A stretch of 57,322 bases of DNA. It comes from Desulfuromonadales bacterium (GTDB lineage: Bacteria > Desulfobacterota > Desulfuromonadia > Desulfuromonadales > JAHYIW01). The DNA is taken from positions 8,717 through 66,038 of the forward strand of contig JARGFI010000010.1 in assembly GCA_029210745.1 (NCBI GenBank). The letters run 5' to 3'. Shown piece by piece: positions 35,848 to 46,508 of the stretch; position 1 is the first letter of the stretch; every line of letters begins with the position of its first letter. Both the position numbers and the translations under genes were made by a program. Under the pieces are notes generated by a model. The model saw nothing but the letters and a program-made list of their open reading frames with translations. It had not been told where the DNA came from and did not search any database.

Positions 35848-36297
35848 GTGGCAACGATACCGGAACGACTCGTCACCGAGATGAAGTTGGCGATGAAGGC
35901 GAAAGCCCAGCTGCGACTCGACACCATTCGGATGATGCGAACTGCGATCAAGAACAAGGAAATCGAGGCAGGTGGAGAGCTGAGTGACAGCGATGTTATC
36001 AGCGTTCTTTCTACCATGATGAAACAACGACGCGAGTCAGCGCAGGTTTTCCGTGACAACGACCGGGTTGAAATGGCGGAAAAGGAAGAAGCCGAGTTGC
36101 TCGTAATCCAGGAGTTTTTGCCGGCGCAACTCGACGCGAATGCGTTGCGGGAGCTGGTTATTCAGGCGATTGCCGCCAGCGGTGCAACATCGTTGCGTGA
36201 CATGGGGGCGGTGATGAAGCTGGTCGCACCCCAGACTGTCGGGCGCGCCGATGGCCGAGTGGTCAGCGAGATGGTCAAGGCACAACTGACATCCTGA
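35848..36297 (+). CDS. yqeY: GatB/YqeY family protein
   Basis: A 149-residue protein homologous to the C-terminal tail domain of the amidotransferase subunit GatB. MKAKAQLRLDTIRMMRTAIKNKEIE and AELLVIQEFLPAQL are family marks. It may bind tRNA; the exact job is unknown. The start is GTG 35848 after AGGAGG. An in-frame TTG at 35833 is less likely. Its place before dnaG and rpoD is seen in many genomes. Confidence 0.92.
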   Translation: MATIPERLVTEMKLAMKAKAQLRLDTIRMMRTAIKNKEIEAGGELSDSDVISVLSTMMKQRRESAQVFRDNDRVEMAEKEEAELLVIQEFLPAQLDANALRELVIQAIAASGATSLRDMGAVMKLVAPQTVGRADGRVVSEMVKAQLTS

Positions 36298-36324
36298 CCA
36301 ACCGAGACAGGAGCATAGCCGGGC

Positions 36325-36831
36325 GTGAATCTTCTCGATAGTGGCATTCTTGTGATCCTCGCGGCCTTTCTGGCCAAGGGGTTGTTACGTGGCGTGCTCA
36401 AGGAAATATGTTCTCTGCTTGGGCTGGTGGGAGGGGCACTGCTGGCTTATCATTACCATCCGCCACTGGCAGAACTGGTCGGTGAGCTACTCGCACTGTC
36501 ACCCCAGATGGCCACTGCCGTGGCCTTTGTGACGATTTTCAGCGCGGCCATGCTGCTCTTTTCGGTTTTTGGTTTTGTTCTTTCAAAATTGATCAGACTG
36601 TTTTTTCTGGGGGGCGCCAATCGGGTTTTGGGCGGTTTTTTCGGGTTGACTCAAGGGGTGGTGCTGCTCGCGATGGTGCTCTATGCCCTGACCCTCAAAC
36701 CGGCACCGCAACCGGTGCCAGAGATGCTGAAAGCGTCGCAACTGGCGCCACCCTTTATCGAGCTTGGGGGCAAGATGTTTGCCCATGGCCGAAGCGCGGT
36801 TAGAAATAACGCATTGATTAAAGCCACATGA
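36325..36831 (+). CDS. cvpA: CvpA family membrane protein
   Basis: A 168-residue protein with four hydrophobic helices, starting LLDSGILVILAAFLAKGLLRGVLKEICSLLGLVGG, the CvpA pattern. It is named for colicin V production and otherwise linked to envelope processes. The start is GTG 36325. The stop overlaps the mutS2 ATG; cvpA-mutS2 linkage is common. Confidence 0.88.
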   Translation: MNLLDSGILVILAAFLAKGLLRGVLKEICSLLGLVGGALLAYHYHPPLAELVGELLALSPQMATAVAFVTIFSAAMLLFSVFGFVLSKLIRLFFLGGANRVLGGFFGLTQGVVLLAMVLYALTLKPAPQPVPEMLKASQLAPPFIELGGKMFAHGRSAVRNNALIKAT

Positions 36832-39191
36832 GTATGACGAGCTTTGAAGTTCTGGAGTTTTCCAAGCTGCGGACAATTCTGGCTGGTTTCTGTTTGACCT
36901 CCCTCGGGCAGGGACGGGTAGCGCAACTGGCACCGCTGCCCGATCAAGCGGCGATTGCAGAGGCGCTGGCGGAGTGCGCGGAGATGGTCGCGGTACTGGC
37001 ACGCTACGGTCGCCCTCCTCTTGGTGGCTACGGTGATTTACAGCCGGCGTTGGTGCGTGCCCGGGCCGAGGGCAGTTGTCTGCGCCCGGACGATCTGCTC
37101 GGCGTACGCGCCAGTTTGCGAACGGCGGTGGCACTGCGGCGCTTTTTTAACGACGGCGATAAAAGTCCGCGCTTGACGGCGTTAGCCACTCAACTTGAGG
37201 GGCTCAAACCGTTGCGGGAAGACCTCGACGCGTGTTTTGCCGAGGGGGGGGAGATTAAAGACAGTGCCTCTTTTGAACTGGACAAAATCCGGCGCCAGAT
37301 GATTACGCTGCGGGGCCGGATCCGCCAGACCCTTGACCAGTTGCTGAGCTCGGACAAGCTGGCACCAATCTTTCAGGAACGCCTGATTACCGAGCGTAAC
37401 GGGCGTTATGTGGTCCCGGTCAAAGCGGATTTTCGAGGGCGCCTGAAAGGTTTTGTCCATGACGAGTCAGCGAGTGGTCAGACGCTGTTTATCGAACCGG
37501 CCGGAACGCTGGCGCTGAATAACGAATTACACCATCTGCAACGTGCCGAACAGCGCGAAATTGAACGGATTCTGTTACGTTTGACCGCCGCTGTACACGC
37601 TGCGGAAGCAGCGCTGCGGCGTAACCAGAAGTTGCTGGCGCACCTTGATCTGCGTAGCGCCTGCGGCGAATTTTCACGTCGGGCCGGGTGCATGACACCA
37701 CAGCTGGCAACGCAACCGCTGCTTGAATTGAAGCAAGCGCGTCATCCCCTGCTGATTTTCAACCCCGACTGTTCGCTGCGGAGCACACCGGTTATTCCGG
37801 TCGATCTGCTGTTGACCGCTGCCGGGGCGGCGTTGATTATCAGCGGACCGAATACCGGCGGGAAAACCATCGCACTGAAAACGGCGGGGCTGCTGACTCT
37901 GATGGTGCGGGCCGGACTACCGATCCCCTGTGCGGCAGAGAGTCGCATCTACCCGTTTCGGCGTGTTTTTGCCGATATCGGCGATGAACAGAGTATTGAC
38001 GAGCACTTGTCGACCTTTTCCGGGCACCTGGTGCGCTTGCGGGAAATTCTCGCCACCGCTGATGCCGAGACGTTGGTGCTGCTCGATGAGGTCGGCACCG
38101 GCACCGATCCGGCTGAAGGGGGGGCGCTGGCGCTGGCAACCCTCGATCGTCTGCGTGAATTGGGAGCGCGCACCATTGCCACCACGCACTTGCAGATGGT
38201 CAAGAGTTACGCCCTGTTGCATGACACCGTCGAAAACGCCGCCGTCGATTTCGATGCCAAGACGCTGGCCCCAACCTATCGACTCAATTACGGTGTTCCG
38301 GGTGCGAGCAGTGCTTTTGTAATTGCGGCGCGGCTGGGACTGCCAGCGGCACTGCTCGATCAGGCGGCAACCTATCTCCATCGCGATGAGCGCGACAGTC
38401 AGCACTTGCTTGAGCGGTTACATGCCCTGCAAAAGACGCTGACCGAGGATGTCGAGGAAACCCGCAAGTTGCGCGCGGCGGCGCAACGGGAACGGGACAA
38501 ACGGCACCAGTTGCTGACCGAACTCGAAGCGCAGCGCCGAGAAATCCTGGCGCAAGCGCGCAAGGAGGGGCAGGACGCGGTCCACAAAGCGGAAAAGGAT
38601 TTACGCTCCCTGTTGCGCAACGCCGCTACGCAGACGGTCGCTGCGGCGCAGCGGACTGAATTAACAAACACCTTACGCAAGATCGAAGACACTCTGCCGC
38701 AACCAGCGAACCGTGTGCCACGGGGACGTAAGCCGCGCGCCGTGGTCACCGGTGAACGCCTGCTGGTTTCGGCGTTGAACGCCGAAGGGGTGGTGGTCAG
38801 TATCCGTGGAGAAATGGTCGAACTCTCGATTGGGGGTAAAAAGATACGGCAACCGTTAGCCGCATTGCGTCAGTTTGAACCGCGACGTTTTACCGGCACC
38901 ACCGCGCCACCGCGCGTGCAAAGCCGGATCAAACGCGATATTCACGCGACCCGGCTGCTGCTGGTCGGGCTGCGTGTCGATGAGGCGCTGCCGCGCCTGG
39001 AACGGTTTTTGGACGATGCGTTGCTAAGTGGCAACAGCGTTGTGGAGATCGTTCACGGGGCGGGCGAAGGGGTTCTGCGCAAGGTGGTGCGTGAGCAACT
39101 TTCCGCACATCGGAGTGTGACCTCGTTCTACGCGGCACCGGTCGAAGCGGGCGGCGATAATATCACAATTGCGGAGCTAAGTAACGGATGA
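36828..39191 (+). CDS. mutS2: Endonuclease MutS2
   Basis: A 787-residue protein. The N-terminal core has LFIEPAGTLALNNEL. The ATPase has Walker A SGPNTGGKT, Walker B LVLLDEVGTGTDPAEG and ATTHLQMVKSYA. A long coiled coil (about 520-620) is followed by a C-terminal Smr nuclease domain (RDIHATRLLLVGLRVDEAL...VEIVHGAGEGVLRKVVREQL). MutS2 acts in recombination suppression or ribosome rescue rather than in mismatch repair. It overlaps cvpA and dnaG by 4 bases each. Confidence 0.97.
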   Translation: MSMTSFEVLEFSKLRTILAGFCLTSLGQGRVAQLAPLPDQAAIAEALAECAEMVAVLARYGRPPLGGYGDLQPALVRARAEGSCLRPDDLLGVRASLRTAVALRRFFNDGDKSPRLTALATQLEGLKPLREDLDACFAEGGEIKDSASFELDKIRRQMITLRGRIRQTLDQLLSSDKLAPIFQERLITERNGRYVVPVKADFRGRLKGFVHDESASGQTLFIEPAGTLALNNELHHLQRAEQREIERILLRLTAAVHAAEAALRRNQKLLAHLDLRSACGEFSRRAGCMTPQLATQPLLELKQARHPLLIFNPDCSLRSTPVIPVDLLLTAAGAALIISGPNTGGKTIALKTAGLLTLMVRAGLPIPCAAESRIYPFRRVFADIGDEQSIDEHLSTFSGHLVRLREILATADAETLVLLDEVGTGTDPAEGGALALATLDRLRELGARTIATTHLQMVKSYALLHDTVENAAVDFDAKTLAPTYRLNYGVPGASSAFVIAARLGLPAALLDQAATYLHRDERDSQHLLERLHALQKTLTEDVEETRKLRAAAQRERDKRHQLLTELEAQRREILAQARKEGQDAVHKAEKDLRSLLRNAATQTVAAAQRTELTNTLRKIEDTLPQPANRVPRGRKPRAVVTGERLLVSALNAEGVVVSIRGEMVELSIGGKKIRQPLAALRQFEPRRFTGTTAPPRVQSRIKRDIHATRLLLVGLRVDEALPRLERFLDDALLSGNSVVEIVHGAGEGVLRKVVREQLSAHRSVTSFYAAPVEAGGDNITIAELSNG

Positions 39192-41020
39192 GCGGACGGA
39201 TCGCTGAAAGCAAAATTCAGGAAATCCGTGAACGGGTTGATATTGTCGAGGTGATTTCCTCCTATCTGCCCCTCAAACGCTCGGGAGCAAATCACCAGGG
39301 GCTGTGTCCGTTTCATGGTGAAAAAACGCCGTCGTTCAATGTCAATAGCCCGCGCCAGATCTTTCATTGTTTTGGTTGTGGTGTGGGGGGCAACGTCTTT
39401 ACGTTCCTGATGCGGATGGAGGGGTTAACTTTTCCGGAAGCGATTCGCCGCCTCGGTGAGCAAGTCGGTATAGAGGTTGAACAGGAAGAGGCGACCCCGG
39501 CTGAAATCGCACGGCGCAAGGAGCGCGAACAGTTTGATCTGGTCAATGAAGAGGCGTGCAACTTTTATCAGCACCTGCTTCTTGATGCTCCCGAGGGGGA
39601 ACCGGCGCGTCGTTATCTCAAGGCGCGCGGGTACGACCGGGCCGCCGCCGAGAGCTATCGTCTCGGCTATGCTCCGGAGCAATGGGAAATGCTCGCCCGG
39701 CATCTGGCCACGCGCAAGTTTGATCCCCGGATTTCCCGGCAGCTCGGATTGATCCGTCCCGGCAAAGAAGGACGGGGCGATTACGATCTGTTTCGGGGGC
39801 GGTTACTCTTCCCGATTCTGGACGTGACGGGCAAAGTGGTCGCCTTTGGTGGTCGGGTGCTTGATGATAGCTTGCCCAAATATATCAATTCGCCCGAGTC
39901 CCCGGTCTATTCCAAGGGGCGCGTGCTGTTCGGACTGTTCCAGGCAAAAGAGGCGATGCGCCGCGCCGGCGAGGTCATTATTGTCGAAGGCTATTTCGAT
40001 CAGCTGGCTCTCAATCGCTCCGAACTTGGCCATGCCCTGGCCACCTGCGGAACCGCGTTGACTCCAGATCATGCGCGCCTGCTGAAACGTTATACGGAGC
40101 GGGTGGTGCTGCTTTTCGATCAAGACAAAGCGGGACAACAGGCAACCTTTCGGGCCATGGATGCGCTCTTTCCGGGGGGGCTTCCGGTGCTGGTGGCAAC
40201 CTTGCCGGACAATGCTGACCCGGACTCATTTTTACAGGAACAAGGAGCGGATGCGCTACGTGCGCAGCTGGCTCAAGCCGTTCCGGCGCTCGACTACTTT
40301 ATTGCCACGCAGTTAGGTGCCTGTGGCGACGACGTGGAAGCAAAGGCGCGAGCAGTGGAAGCGGTCATTGCCAAAATCAAGCTGCTGACGAGTGACGTTG
40401 AACAACAACTTTATCTGCATCAGTTGGCAGACCGGAGCGGGCTTGACGAGCGGTTTCTGCACAGCAAACTCGGTCGCCGCAGTAGCGCAACACGTTCAGC
40501 GGCGGCGCCCTCCCGAAACGTTTCGCCTCCGCTCAAGGCATATCCGGTGGTGGCACCCCCGCGCGACGCAACGGCACGGGCGCAGGAGTGGCTGCTGTGT
40601 CTGCTGCTGACCGATGTCGATATGCGACGCAAATTATTTGCCGTGGGGGTGGAAAATTTGTTTTTCATGGAGCCATATCGCTCTCTGGCCCTGGTTGCCG
40701 CCGCATCTGCAGATGCCGATAACTTTGATGAGCAGCGCCTGCAAGATCGCTTGACTCCTGAGCAAACAGAGTTATTATCGGGTATTCTAATACTTGAAGA
40801 AAGTGTCGCTGATTGTGATCGCGATGCACTCATTGCCGACTGTCGTCAGGCGGCAGAAAAATACCGCTTGCGGCAACGGTTGAATGACGTGAAGGAGCAG
40901 TTGAAGAATCTCAATACGGGGGATGCGGAGCGGCTGATGGAATTGCAGCGTGAACAGCAAGAAATCAGTCGTTGCTTGAAAAACGATAAGTTGAAACGGC
41001 AGACTGAGCCGTTTGCATAA
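39188..41020 (+). CDS. dnaG: DNA primase DnaG
   Basis: A 610-residue primase. The CHC2 zinc finger is [26 protein letters not shown]. The TOPRIM catalytic segments are [13 protein letters not shown] and [15 protein letters not shown]-terminal DnaB-binding region follows. It makes RNA primers for replication. The start ATG overlaps the mutS2 stop. It is followed by rpoD, as in the macromolecular-synthesis operon, but without rpsU here. Confidence 0.98.
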   Translation: MSGRIAESKIQEIRERVDIVEVISSYLPLKRSGANHQGLCPFHGEKTPSFNVNSPRQIFHCFGCGVGGNVFTFLMRMEGLTFPEAIRRLGEQVGIEVEQEEATPAEIARRKEREQFDLVNEEACNFYQHLLLDAPEGEPARRYLKARGYDRAAAESYRLGYAPEQWEMLARHLATRKFDPRISRQLGLIRPGKEGRGDYDLFRGRLLFPILDVTGKVVAFGGRVLDDSLPKYINSPESPVYSKGRVLFGLFQAKEAMRRAGEVIIVEGYFDQLALNRSELGHALATCGTALTPDHARLLKRYTERVVLLFDQDKAGQQATFRAMDALFPGGLPVLVATLPDNADPDSFLQEQGADALRAQLAQAVPALDYFIATQLGACGDDVEAKARAVEAVIAKIKLLTSDVEQQLYLHQLADRSGLDERFLHSKLGRRSSATRSAAAPSRNVSPPLKAYPVVAPPRDATARAQEWLLCLLLTDVDMRRKLFAVGVENLFFMEPYRSLALVAAASADADNFDEQRLQDRLTPEQTELLSGILILEESVADCDRDALIADCRQAAEKYRLRQRLNDVKEQLKNLNTGDAERLMELQREQQEISRCLKNDKLKRQTEPFA

Positions 41021-41069
41021 TTTATTATATCGGTTTCCGGACGCGGAAATCACGAGGAGAAGACGCGGC

Positions 41070-42830
41070 ATGTCGAAAAAAACCAGCACGGAAGAAGTCC
41101 AGCAATTGATCGATCTCGGCAAGGAAAAGGGCTACCTCACTTATGATGAGGTGAATGACGTCCTGCCTGCCGATATGGTTTCATCGGAACAACTTGATGA
41201 CGTTATGACCATGTTCGGCGAGATGGATATTGAAATCGTTGATTCGGAGCAGAAGGGTATTTTGCTCAAGGAGCGGTCGCTCGAAGATAGTCTGGACAAG
41301 GACGACGATAACGACGAAGACGAAGAACACGACGCCGGGACACTCGGTCGGACCAGTGACCCGGTACGGATGTACTTGCGTGAAATGGGGCAGGTGGCCC
41401 TGCTGACGCGCGAGGGAGAAGTTGAAATTGCCAAGCGGATCGAAGAAGGCGAAGTACTGGTGACCAGCGTTATGATTCGCACGCCGATTGCGTTCAAAGA
41501 AATCATCCAGCTCGGCGAACGGCTGGCACGCGATCAAATCCGCGTCGCCGAAATTACCAAGGATTATGAAGACGAAGAAGGTAGCGAGCAGGAAGAAAAA
41601 CAGCGTCAGCGTATCACTGCGTTGATCGATCAGATAAAAACCCTTGACGAACGATTTACCGCGTTGCGCGGGGAACTTGCCAATGAAGGTGATGTCCAGC
41701 GCAAGGGCGCACTGCTCGAAGAAAGCAAGGGGCTCAAGGCACAGATTTCCGAATTGATGCGACAAATCCGGCTCAAGGATTTTCAGGTAGCCAAAATTGT
41801 CGATCGGCTTAAGGAGTTGTCTGAGCAGGTCAAGCGCGCCATGGCGGAAAACCGGGCGTGTGAAAATGAACTTAACCTGCCGCACAAGGAGATCCGCCGC
41901 TTGTTACGGCGCATGCGAAAAAATGAAGACGAAGCAGGACAGGTTGCCGCAGAACATAAAACAACGGTCGATGCATTGCTGGTCATCGAAAAACGTTTAA
42001 AGAGTGCGCAACGCAAGTTCAAGCGGATTGAGGAAGAGTCCGGGTTTGCACCGGAAGAGTTGCTCGAATCACTCAAGGAAGTGCACAAAGGGGAGTGGAA
42101 AGCGAAACAGGCGAAATCGGAGCTGGTTGAAGCAAATTTGCGGTTGGTGGTGTCAATTGCCAAAAAATACACCAATCGCGGCCTCCAGTTTCTCGATCTG
42201 ATTCAGGAGGGGAATATCGGTCTGATGAAGGCCGTTGACAAGTTCGAGTATCAGCGCGGGTACAAATTTTCGACCTATGCCACATGGTGGATCCGGCAGG
42301 CGATAACCCGCGCGATCGCCGACCAGGCGCGGACTATTCGCATTCCGGTACACATGATTGAAACGATCAATAAACTGATTCGTACCAGTCGCCAGCTGGT
42401 GCAGGAGATTGGTCACGAGCCGACCCCGGAAGAAATTGCCGAACGGATGGAGTTGCCACTGGAAAAAGTGCGGCGGGTGTTGAAGATTGCCAAAGAGCCG
42501 ATCAGCCTTGAAACCCCGATCGGGGAGGAGGAAGATTCCTCACTGGGGGACTTTATTGAAGATAAGGGCGTCATCTCACCAGTCGAAGCAGTGATTAAAG
42601 GGAACCTTTCGGAACAGACGGCCAGCGTGCTGTCAACGCTGACCCCCCGTGAGGAAAAAGTGCTGCGGATGCGTTTCGGCATCGGTGAGAAATCGGATCA
42701 TACCCTTGAGGAGGTCGGCCAGGATTTCGCGGTGACCCGGGAGCGCATCCGCCAGATAGAAGCCAAGGCGCTGCGTAAACTGCGCCATCCCAGTCGCGCC
42801 AAACGATTGAAAAGCTTTGTTGAATTTTAG
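41070..42830 (+). CDS. rpoD: RNA polymerase sigma factor RpoD (sigma-70)
   Basis: A 586-residue primary sigma factor. It has region 1.1 with a Glu/Asp-rich linker (about 70-90), region 1.2 ([20 protein letters not shown]), a non-conserved region, 2.x ([21 protein letters not shown] and [17 protein letters not shown]), 3, and 4.2 ([20 protein letters not shown]). The start is ATG 41070 after GAGGAGA; an in-frame upstream start overlapping dnaG is not favoured. Confidence 0.98.
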   Translation: MSKKTSTEEVQQLIDLGKEKGYLTYDEVNDVLPADMVSSEQLDDVMTMFGEMDIEIVDSEQKGILLKERSLEDSLDKDDDNDEDEEHDAGTLGRTSDPVRMYLREMGQVALLTREGEVEIAKRIEEGEVLVTSVMIRTPIAFKEIIQLGERLARDQIRVAEITKDYEDEEGSEQEEKQRQRITALIDQIKTLDERFTALRGELANEGDVQRKGALLEESKGLKAQISELMRQIRLKDFQVAKIVDRLKELSEQVKRAMAENRACENELNLPHKEIRRLLRRMRKNEDEAGQVAAEHKTTVDALLVIEKRLKSAQRKFKRIEEESGFAPEELLESLKEVHKGEWKAKQAKSELVEANLRLVVSIAKKYTNRGLQFLDLIQEGNIGLMKAVDKFEYQRGYKFSTYATWWIRQAITRAIADQARTIRIPVHMIETINKLIRTSRQLVQEIGHEPTPEEIAERMELPLEKVRRVLKIAKEPISLETPIGEEEDSSLGDFIEDKGVISPVEAVIKGNLSEQTASVLSTLTPREEKVLRMRFGIGEKSDHTLEEVGQDFAVTRERIRQIEAKALRKLRHPSRAKRLKSFVEF

Positions 42831-42871
42831 CCTTGCGGTCATCCGCAAAGGGAACGGAAGCGGGCAGTTTG

Positions 42872-44152
42872 ATGGTTGATAACACCGCCGGAATCGCCAC
42901 TCCCCCGGTGATTGTGCCGCGCTCCGAGCACAACATTTCCCGGCAGCAGATCGACGACGATACCCTCAAGGTGCTTTATCGCCTGAACCGTCACGGCTAC
43001 CGGGCGCTGCTGGTCGGCGGCTGTGTGCGCGACCTGCTCCTTGGTCGCCAGCCGAAGGACTTCGATGTCGCCACCAATGCCACGCCGAATCAGGTAAAAA
43101 AACTGTTCCGTAACTGTTTCCTGGTCGGGCGCCGTTTTCGGCTGGCGCACATCCGTTTTGCCGGGGGGAATCTGATTGAGGTGGCGACCTTTCGCCGCGA
43201 AGCGACCGCCGCCGACCTTCCCGACGATGAGAGTGAACATCGTCACGCCGCCGAAAATGTCTTCGGGACCCCCGCTGAAGACGCATTCCGTCGCGATTTC
43301 ACCATCAACTCCCTCTTCTATGATATTGCTGACTTCAGTCTGATCGATTACACTGGCGGGTTACAAGACCTGGTTGACCGGAAATTGCGGGTAATCGGTG
43401 ACCCCTGGGTACGTTTTGCAGAGGACCCGGTGCGGATGCTGCGCGCCCTGGAGTTTGCCGCCCGCCTCGACTTTACCCTTGGGCCGCGTGCCCAGGCGGC
43501 CTTGCGTGAACAGGCAACATTGATCGAAACCGCCGCGCCCGCACGGATCAGGGATGAGTTTCTGGAACTGATTCGGCACCGGGTCGCGGGTAAAGTGCTG
43601 CGGTCCGCTGCCGGATGCGGACTCCTTGGGCCGTTGCTGAACGGTTATGACGGGGATGAAACAACCTATGCCCTCTTCGAGCAGCTTGATCGACGCCCCG
43701 CGACCGATCCGGTTACTGAAGGGGCCGCTCTGGCGCTCCTCTTTCTGACCCGTTTCCGCGCCCGATGTGACGCGCTGGAGACCCATTCCGTTGCCGCTGC
43801 GGCGAAGCTCGCCGGACAGCTGTTAACCCCGCACTGTGCTTATTTTCATATCGCCAACGGCATCCGCCATCAGGCGCGTGAATTGCTGGTGGGGTGTTAT
43901 CGCCTGGCACAGGGGCGTGGTCAGCGTGGCGAAAACCGTTTTTTACGTAACCCCTGCACCGCCGAAGCCCTCCGTCTCTATACGCTTTTCAGCATGACCA
44001 CCGGGGTCGAAACAGAAATCGTCAGCGCCTGGCAGCAAGCCGCCGTTGCAACACGCACGCCCGCGGCAATTCCCACAGAGCCCGGCGCGGCGCGACCTCC
44101 CCGACGGCGACGCAGAAGGCGCAAAGCCACCGCCCCCAGAGCGCAAGATTAA
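42872..44152 (+). CDS. pcnB: Poly(A) polymerase I PcnB
   Basis: A 426-residue nucleotidyltransferase. LVGGCVRDLLLGRQPKDFDVATNA has the GG and DxD catalytic motifs. LVGRRFRLAHI is the segment that separates bacterial poly(A) polymerases from CCA-adding enzymes. The C-terminus ends in an Arg-rich tail (RPPRRRRRRRK), as in E. coli PcnB. It adds 3' A tails that speed RNA decay. I chose ATG 42872; an in-frame start near 42833 lies in the rpoD trailer. Confidence 0.92.
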   Translation: MVDNTAGIATPPVIVPRSEHNISRQQIDDDTLKVLYRLNRHGYRALLVGGCVRDLLLGRQPKDFDVATNATPNQVKKLFRNCFLVGRRFRLAHIRFAGGNLIEVATFRREATAADLPDDESEHRHAAENVFGTPAEDAFRRDFTINSLFYDIADFSLIDYTGGLQDLVDRKLRVIGDPWVRFAEDPVRMLRALEFAARLDFTLGPRAQAALREQATLIETAAPARIRDEFLELIRHRVAGKVLRSAAGCGLLGPLLNGYDGDETTYALFEQLDRRPATDPVTEGAALALLFLTRFRARCDALETHSVAAAAKLAGQLLTPHCAYFHIANGIRHQARELLVGCYRLAQGRGQRGENRFLRNPCTAEALRLYTLFSMTTGVETEIVSAWQQAAVATRTPAAIPTEPGAARPPRRRRRRRKATAPRAQD

Positions 44153-44181
44153 AATTCCGGCGTAAAGAGCTGCGTTCCATT

Positions 44182-45501
44182 TCAGTCGTCACCTCTTTTG
44201 CCGTTCGTGGCAAGCAAAGCATAGCCAGTAACGCCAGCCAGCAACGATGCGGCGAAGATCCCGACCTTGGCGCTGAGGATCGTCTCCGGGCTGAGAAATG
44301 CCAGGTTTGAGATGAACATCGACATGGTGAAGCCGATCCCGCCGAGAATGCCGATGCCAAAAATTCCCTTCCAGGTGCTACCCTGCGGCAAGTCACAGAG
44401 TTTCAGCCGGACCGCCAGCCACGCAAAGGACAAAATTCCCAGTGGTTTACCGATCATCAGCCCGCAGAGGATACCGAGGGTTACCGGGTCAATAAAGAAT
44501 TTACTCAATCCCGACAGATCGAGCGTAATACCGGCATTGGCAAGGGCGAACACCGGCATCACGCCAAAAATAACCCAGGGGTTCATGGCATGTTCCATCC
44601 GTTGCAACGGACTCATGGCGTCATGGCAGCTGTGCTCCAACGCCAGCAAGGTTCCCAACCGCTCGTCATCATAAAACGGACCCGTCCCCGCGTCGTACGT
44701 TTTGTAACGTTCCATTAACTGTTCCGCGCGGATAACGAATTCTTTGTGTTCATGCCGGGGTTTGACCGGGATTGTTGCACCGATCAAGATTCCGGCGATT
44801 GAAGCGTGAACTCCCGACTTCAGTAGCGCTACCCAGAGGCAAAAACCGACCAGGGAATAAAAGTTGGGGTGCTGAATGCCGAGACGATTGCCACTGCACA
44901 AAACGACAAAAAGGGCAGCGACGATACCCAGCATCAACCAGGAAAGTTCGCTGGTATAAAAAAGCGCAATCACCAGAACCGCGCCGAGGTCGTCAACGAT
45001 GGCCAGGGCGGTCAGAAAAATCGCCAGTGAACGGGGGATACGCTTACCGAGCAAGGCAATGACGCCGAGGGCAAAGGCGATATCTGTTGCCATCGGCACC
45101 CCCCAACCATGCATCGATGGTTGCTGCCAATTGAATATCACATAGATAGCCGCAGGAACCAGCATTCCCCCGACTGCGGCAGCGATCGGAAGTGCGGCCT
45201 TGCGCGCGCTGGCCAATTCTCCAGCGAGAAATTCCCGTTTGATTTCCAGTCCGACAACGAAAAAAAAGACGGCCATCAGACCGTCATTGATCCAGTGATG
45301 AAGTGACTTGGTCAGACCGAACGATTTGCCGCCGACGGTAAGACTGGTTTCCCAGAAGTGGTGGAACGTTGCCGACCAGGGAGAATTGGCAAGCAAGAGA
45401 GCCAGCAGGGTTGCGACAATCAAGACGATTCCGCCTGACACCTGACGTTTAAAAAAATCTTCAAAGGGCCGCATTAACAAGGCCAGTTTAATTGAGGGCA
45501 T
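44182..45501 (-). CDS. nhaA: Na+/H+ antiporter NhaA
   Basis: A 439-residue inner-membrane antiporter with about 12 helices. Family marks are INDGLMAVFFFVVGLEIKREFLAGEL, MATDIAFALGVIALLG and LAIVDDLGAVLVIALFYT, whose paired Asp form the ion site, plus GIGFTMSMFISNLAF. It exports Na+ for pH and salt balance. Residue 10 is a second Met (MRPFEDFFKRQVSGG) closer to the E. coli start, so the first nine residues may not be made. It is convergent with pcnB. Confidence 0.95.
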   Translation of the reverse strand: MPSIKLALLMRPFEDFFKRQVSGGIVLIVATLLALLLANSPWSATFHHFWETSLTVGGKSFGLTKSLHHWINDGLMAVFFFVVGLEIKREFLAGELASARKAALPIAAAVGGMLVPAAIYVIFNWQQPSMHGWGVPMATDIAFALGVIALLGKRIPRSLAIFLTALAIVDDLGAVLVIALFYTSELSWLMLGIVAALFVVLCSGNRLGIQHPNFYSLVGFCLWVALLKSGVHASIAGILIGATIPVKPRHEHKEFVIRAEQLMERYKTYDAGTGPFYDDERLGTLLALEHSCHDAMSPLQRMEHAMNPWVIFGVMPVFALANAGITLDLSGLSKFFIDPVTLGILCGLMIGKPLGILSFAWLAVRLKLCDLPQGSTWKGIFGIGILGGIGFTMSMFISNLAFLSPETILSAKVGIFAASLLAGVTGYALLATNGKRGDD

Positions 45502-45723
45502 ATGCTTACACTTCAGGTATGTGGATTCAAGCCGCAGTTGCTGGTGAGTCTTTTAAGAGACTACATTATCAGGGCCATCAGGTCAATTTGTAAGGGAGAC
45601 AGATTTTCAGGCAAGAATATCCCCGTTGAGAGTTTCATTTCAATGACGTATGATGTTAAATTATCGTCATATTCCAATTCTATTCATGAGTCTAATGTCT
45701 GGTGCGGCAAGGGAGGTTACGGC

Positions 45724-46470
45724 ATGGTACAGAAAATTCTGGTGGTTGATGACGAGGAGAACATTCGCTTTACATTCGATGCTTTTTTGAGCGATGCGGG
45801 ATATCAGGTTGCCACTGCGGCATCGTTAACCGAATGCATGAAAATGCTTGAAAATGAGCGTTTTGATTTACTTTTTCTCGATATCCTCCTTGGCCGCGAC
45901 AACGGGCTGGAAGTTCTGCGCCGCGTCAAGGAAATAGATCCCAACTGTCCGGTGGTGATGATTACCGGCGCCCCCCAGGTAGAAACGGCAGCGGAGGCCG
46001 TGCGTTGCGGCGCATTTGATTATATTCCGAAACCGGTCAGACAGCAAGAGCTGCTGCGGGTTGCGGTGACGGCGCTTGAACACAAGTTGGTGATCGATCA
46101 GAAAGAGACGTTCCGTTTGCGGATGGAAGCCGTTTTTCGTTGTGTCAACGATGGCATCGTCATCTTTAACCAGGAGCTGCAGGTGGTCGAAATCAATGCG
46201 GCGGCGCAGCGCATCTTTGGTAGTAACGCAGCGGTACTTGGTAAATCCCTGACGGAGTTGACCGAGGCTGACTGTGGCTACCTGAAACGTTTCGAACAGT
46301 TGATCGCGGCCCGTGGCGAAACTGAAATCTATCGCTATGAGCTGAACGCCGCCGCCGATCACAGGATTCTGAGTTTATCGGTGACGGCACTGACGACCCT
46401 GTCCGGGAAAGAACAGGGGCTGGTGATGATTGTCCGCGACGAAACGACGGTAGCGGATTCCCGAGTGTAG
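45724..46470 (+). CDS. Response regulator with REC and PAS domains
   Basis: A 248-residue protein. The receiver domain (1-~120) has the DDE pocket (VVDDEE), phospho-acceptor Asp53 in LLFLDILLG, and Lys in DYIPKPV. A PAS domain (~135-245) starts FRCVNDGIVIFNQELQVVEIN. There is no output DNA-binding or enzymatic domain, so it probably signals by protein contact. ATG 45724 is fixed by AGGGAGG at 45710-45716; upstream in-frame codons lie in the nhaA divergent region. It stands 38 bases before the MinD-like gene. Confidence 0.9.
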   Translation: MVQKILVVDDEENIRFTFDAFLSDAGYQVATAASLTECMKMLENERFDLLFLDILLGRDNGLEVLRRVKEIDPNCPVVMITGAPQVETAAEAVRCGAFDYIPKPVRQQELLRVAVTALEHKLVIDQKETFRLRMEAVFRCVNDGIVIFNQELQVVEINAAAQRIFGSNAAVLGKSLTELTEADCGYLKRFEQLIAARGETEIYRYELNAAADHRILSLSVTALTTLSGKEQGLVMIVRDETTVADSRV

Positions 46471-46508
46471 CGGTTGTTTGCAATGAAAAAGAATAGAGTC
46501 GGCAACCC

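Noticed and set aside
42872-44152. Calling pcnB a CCA-adding enzyme
   Set aside because: The LVGRRFRLAHI segment and Arg-rich C-terminus are those of poly(A) polymerase I.
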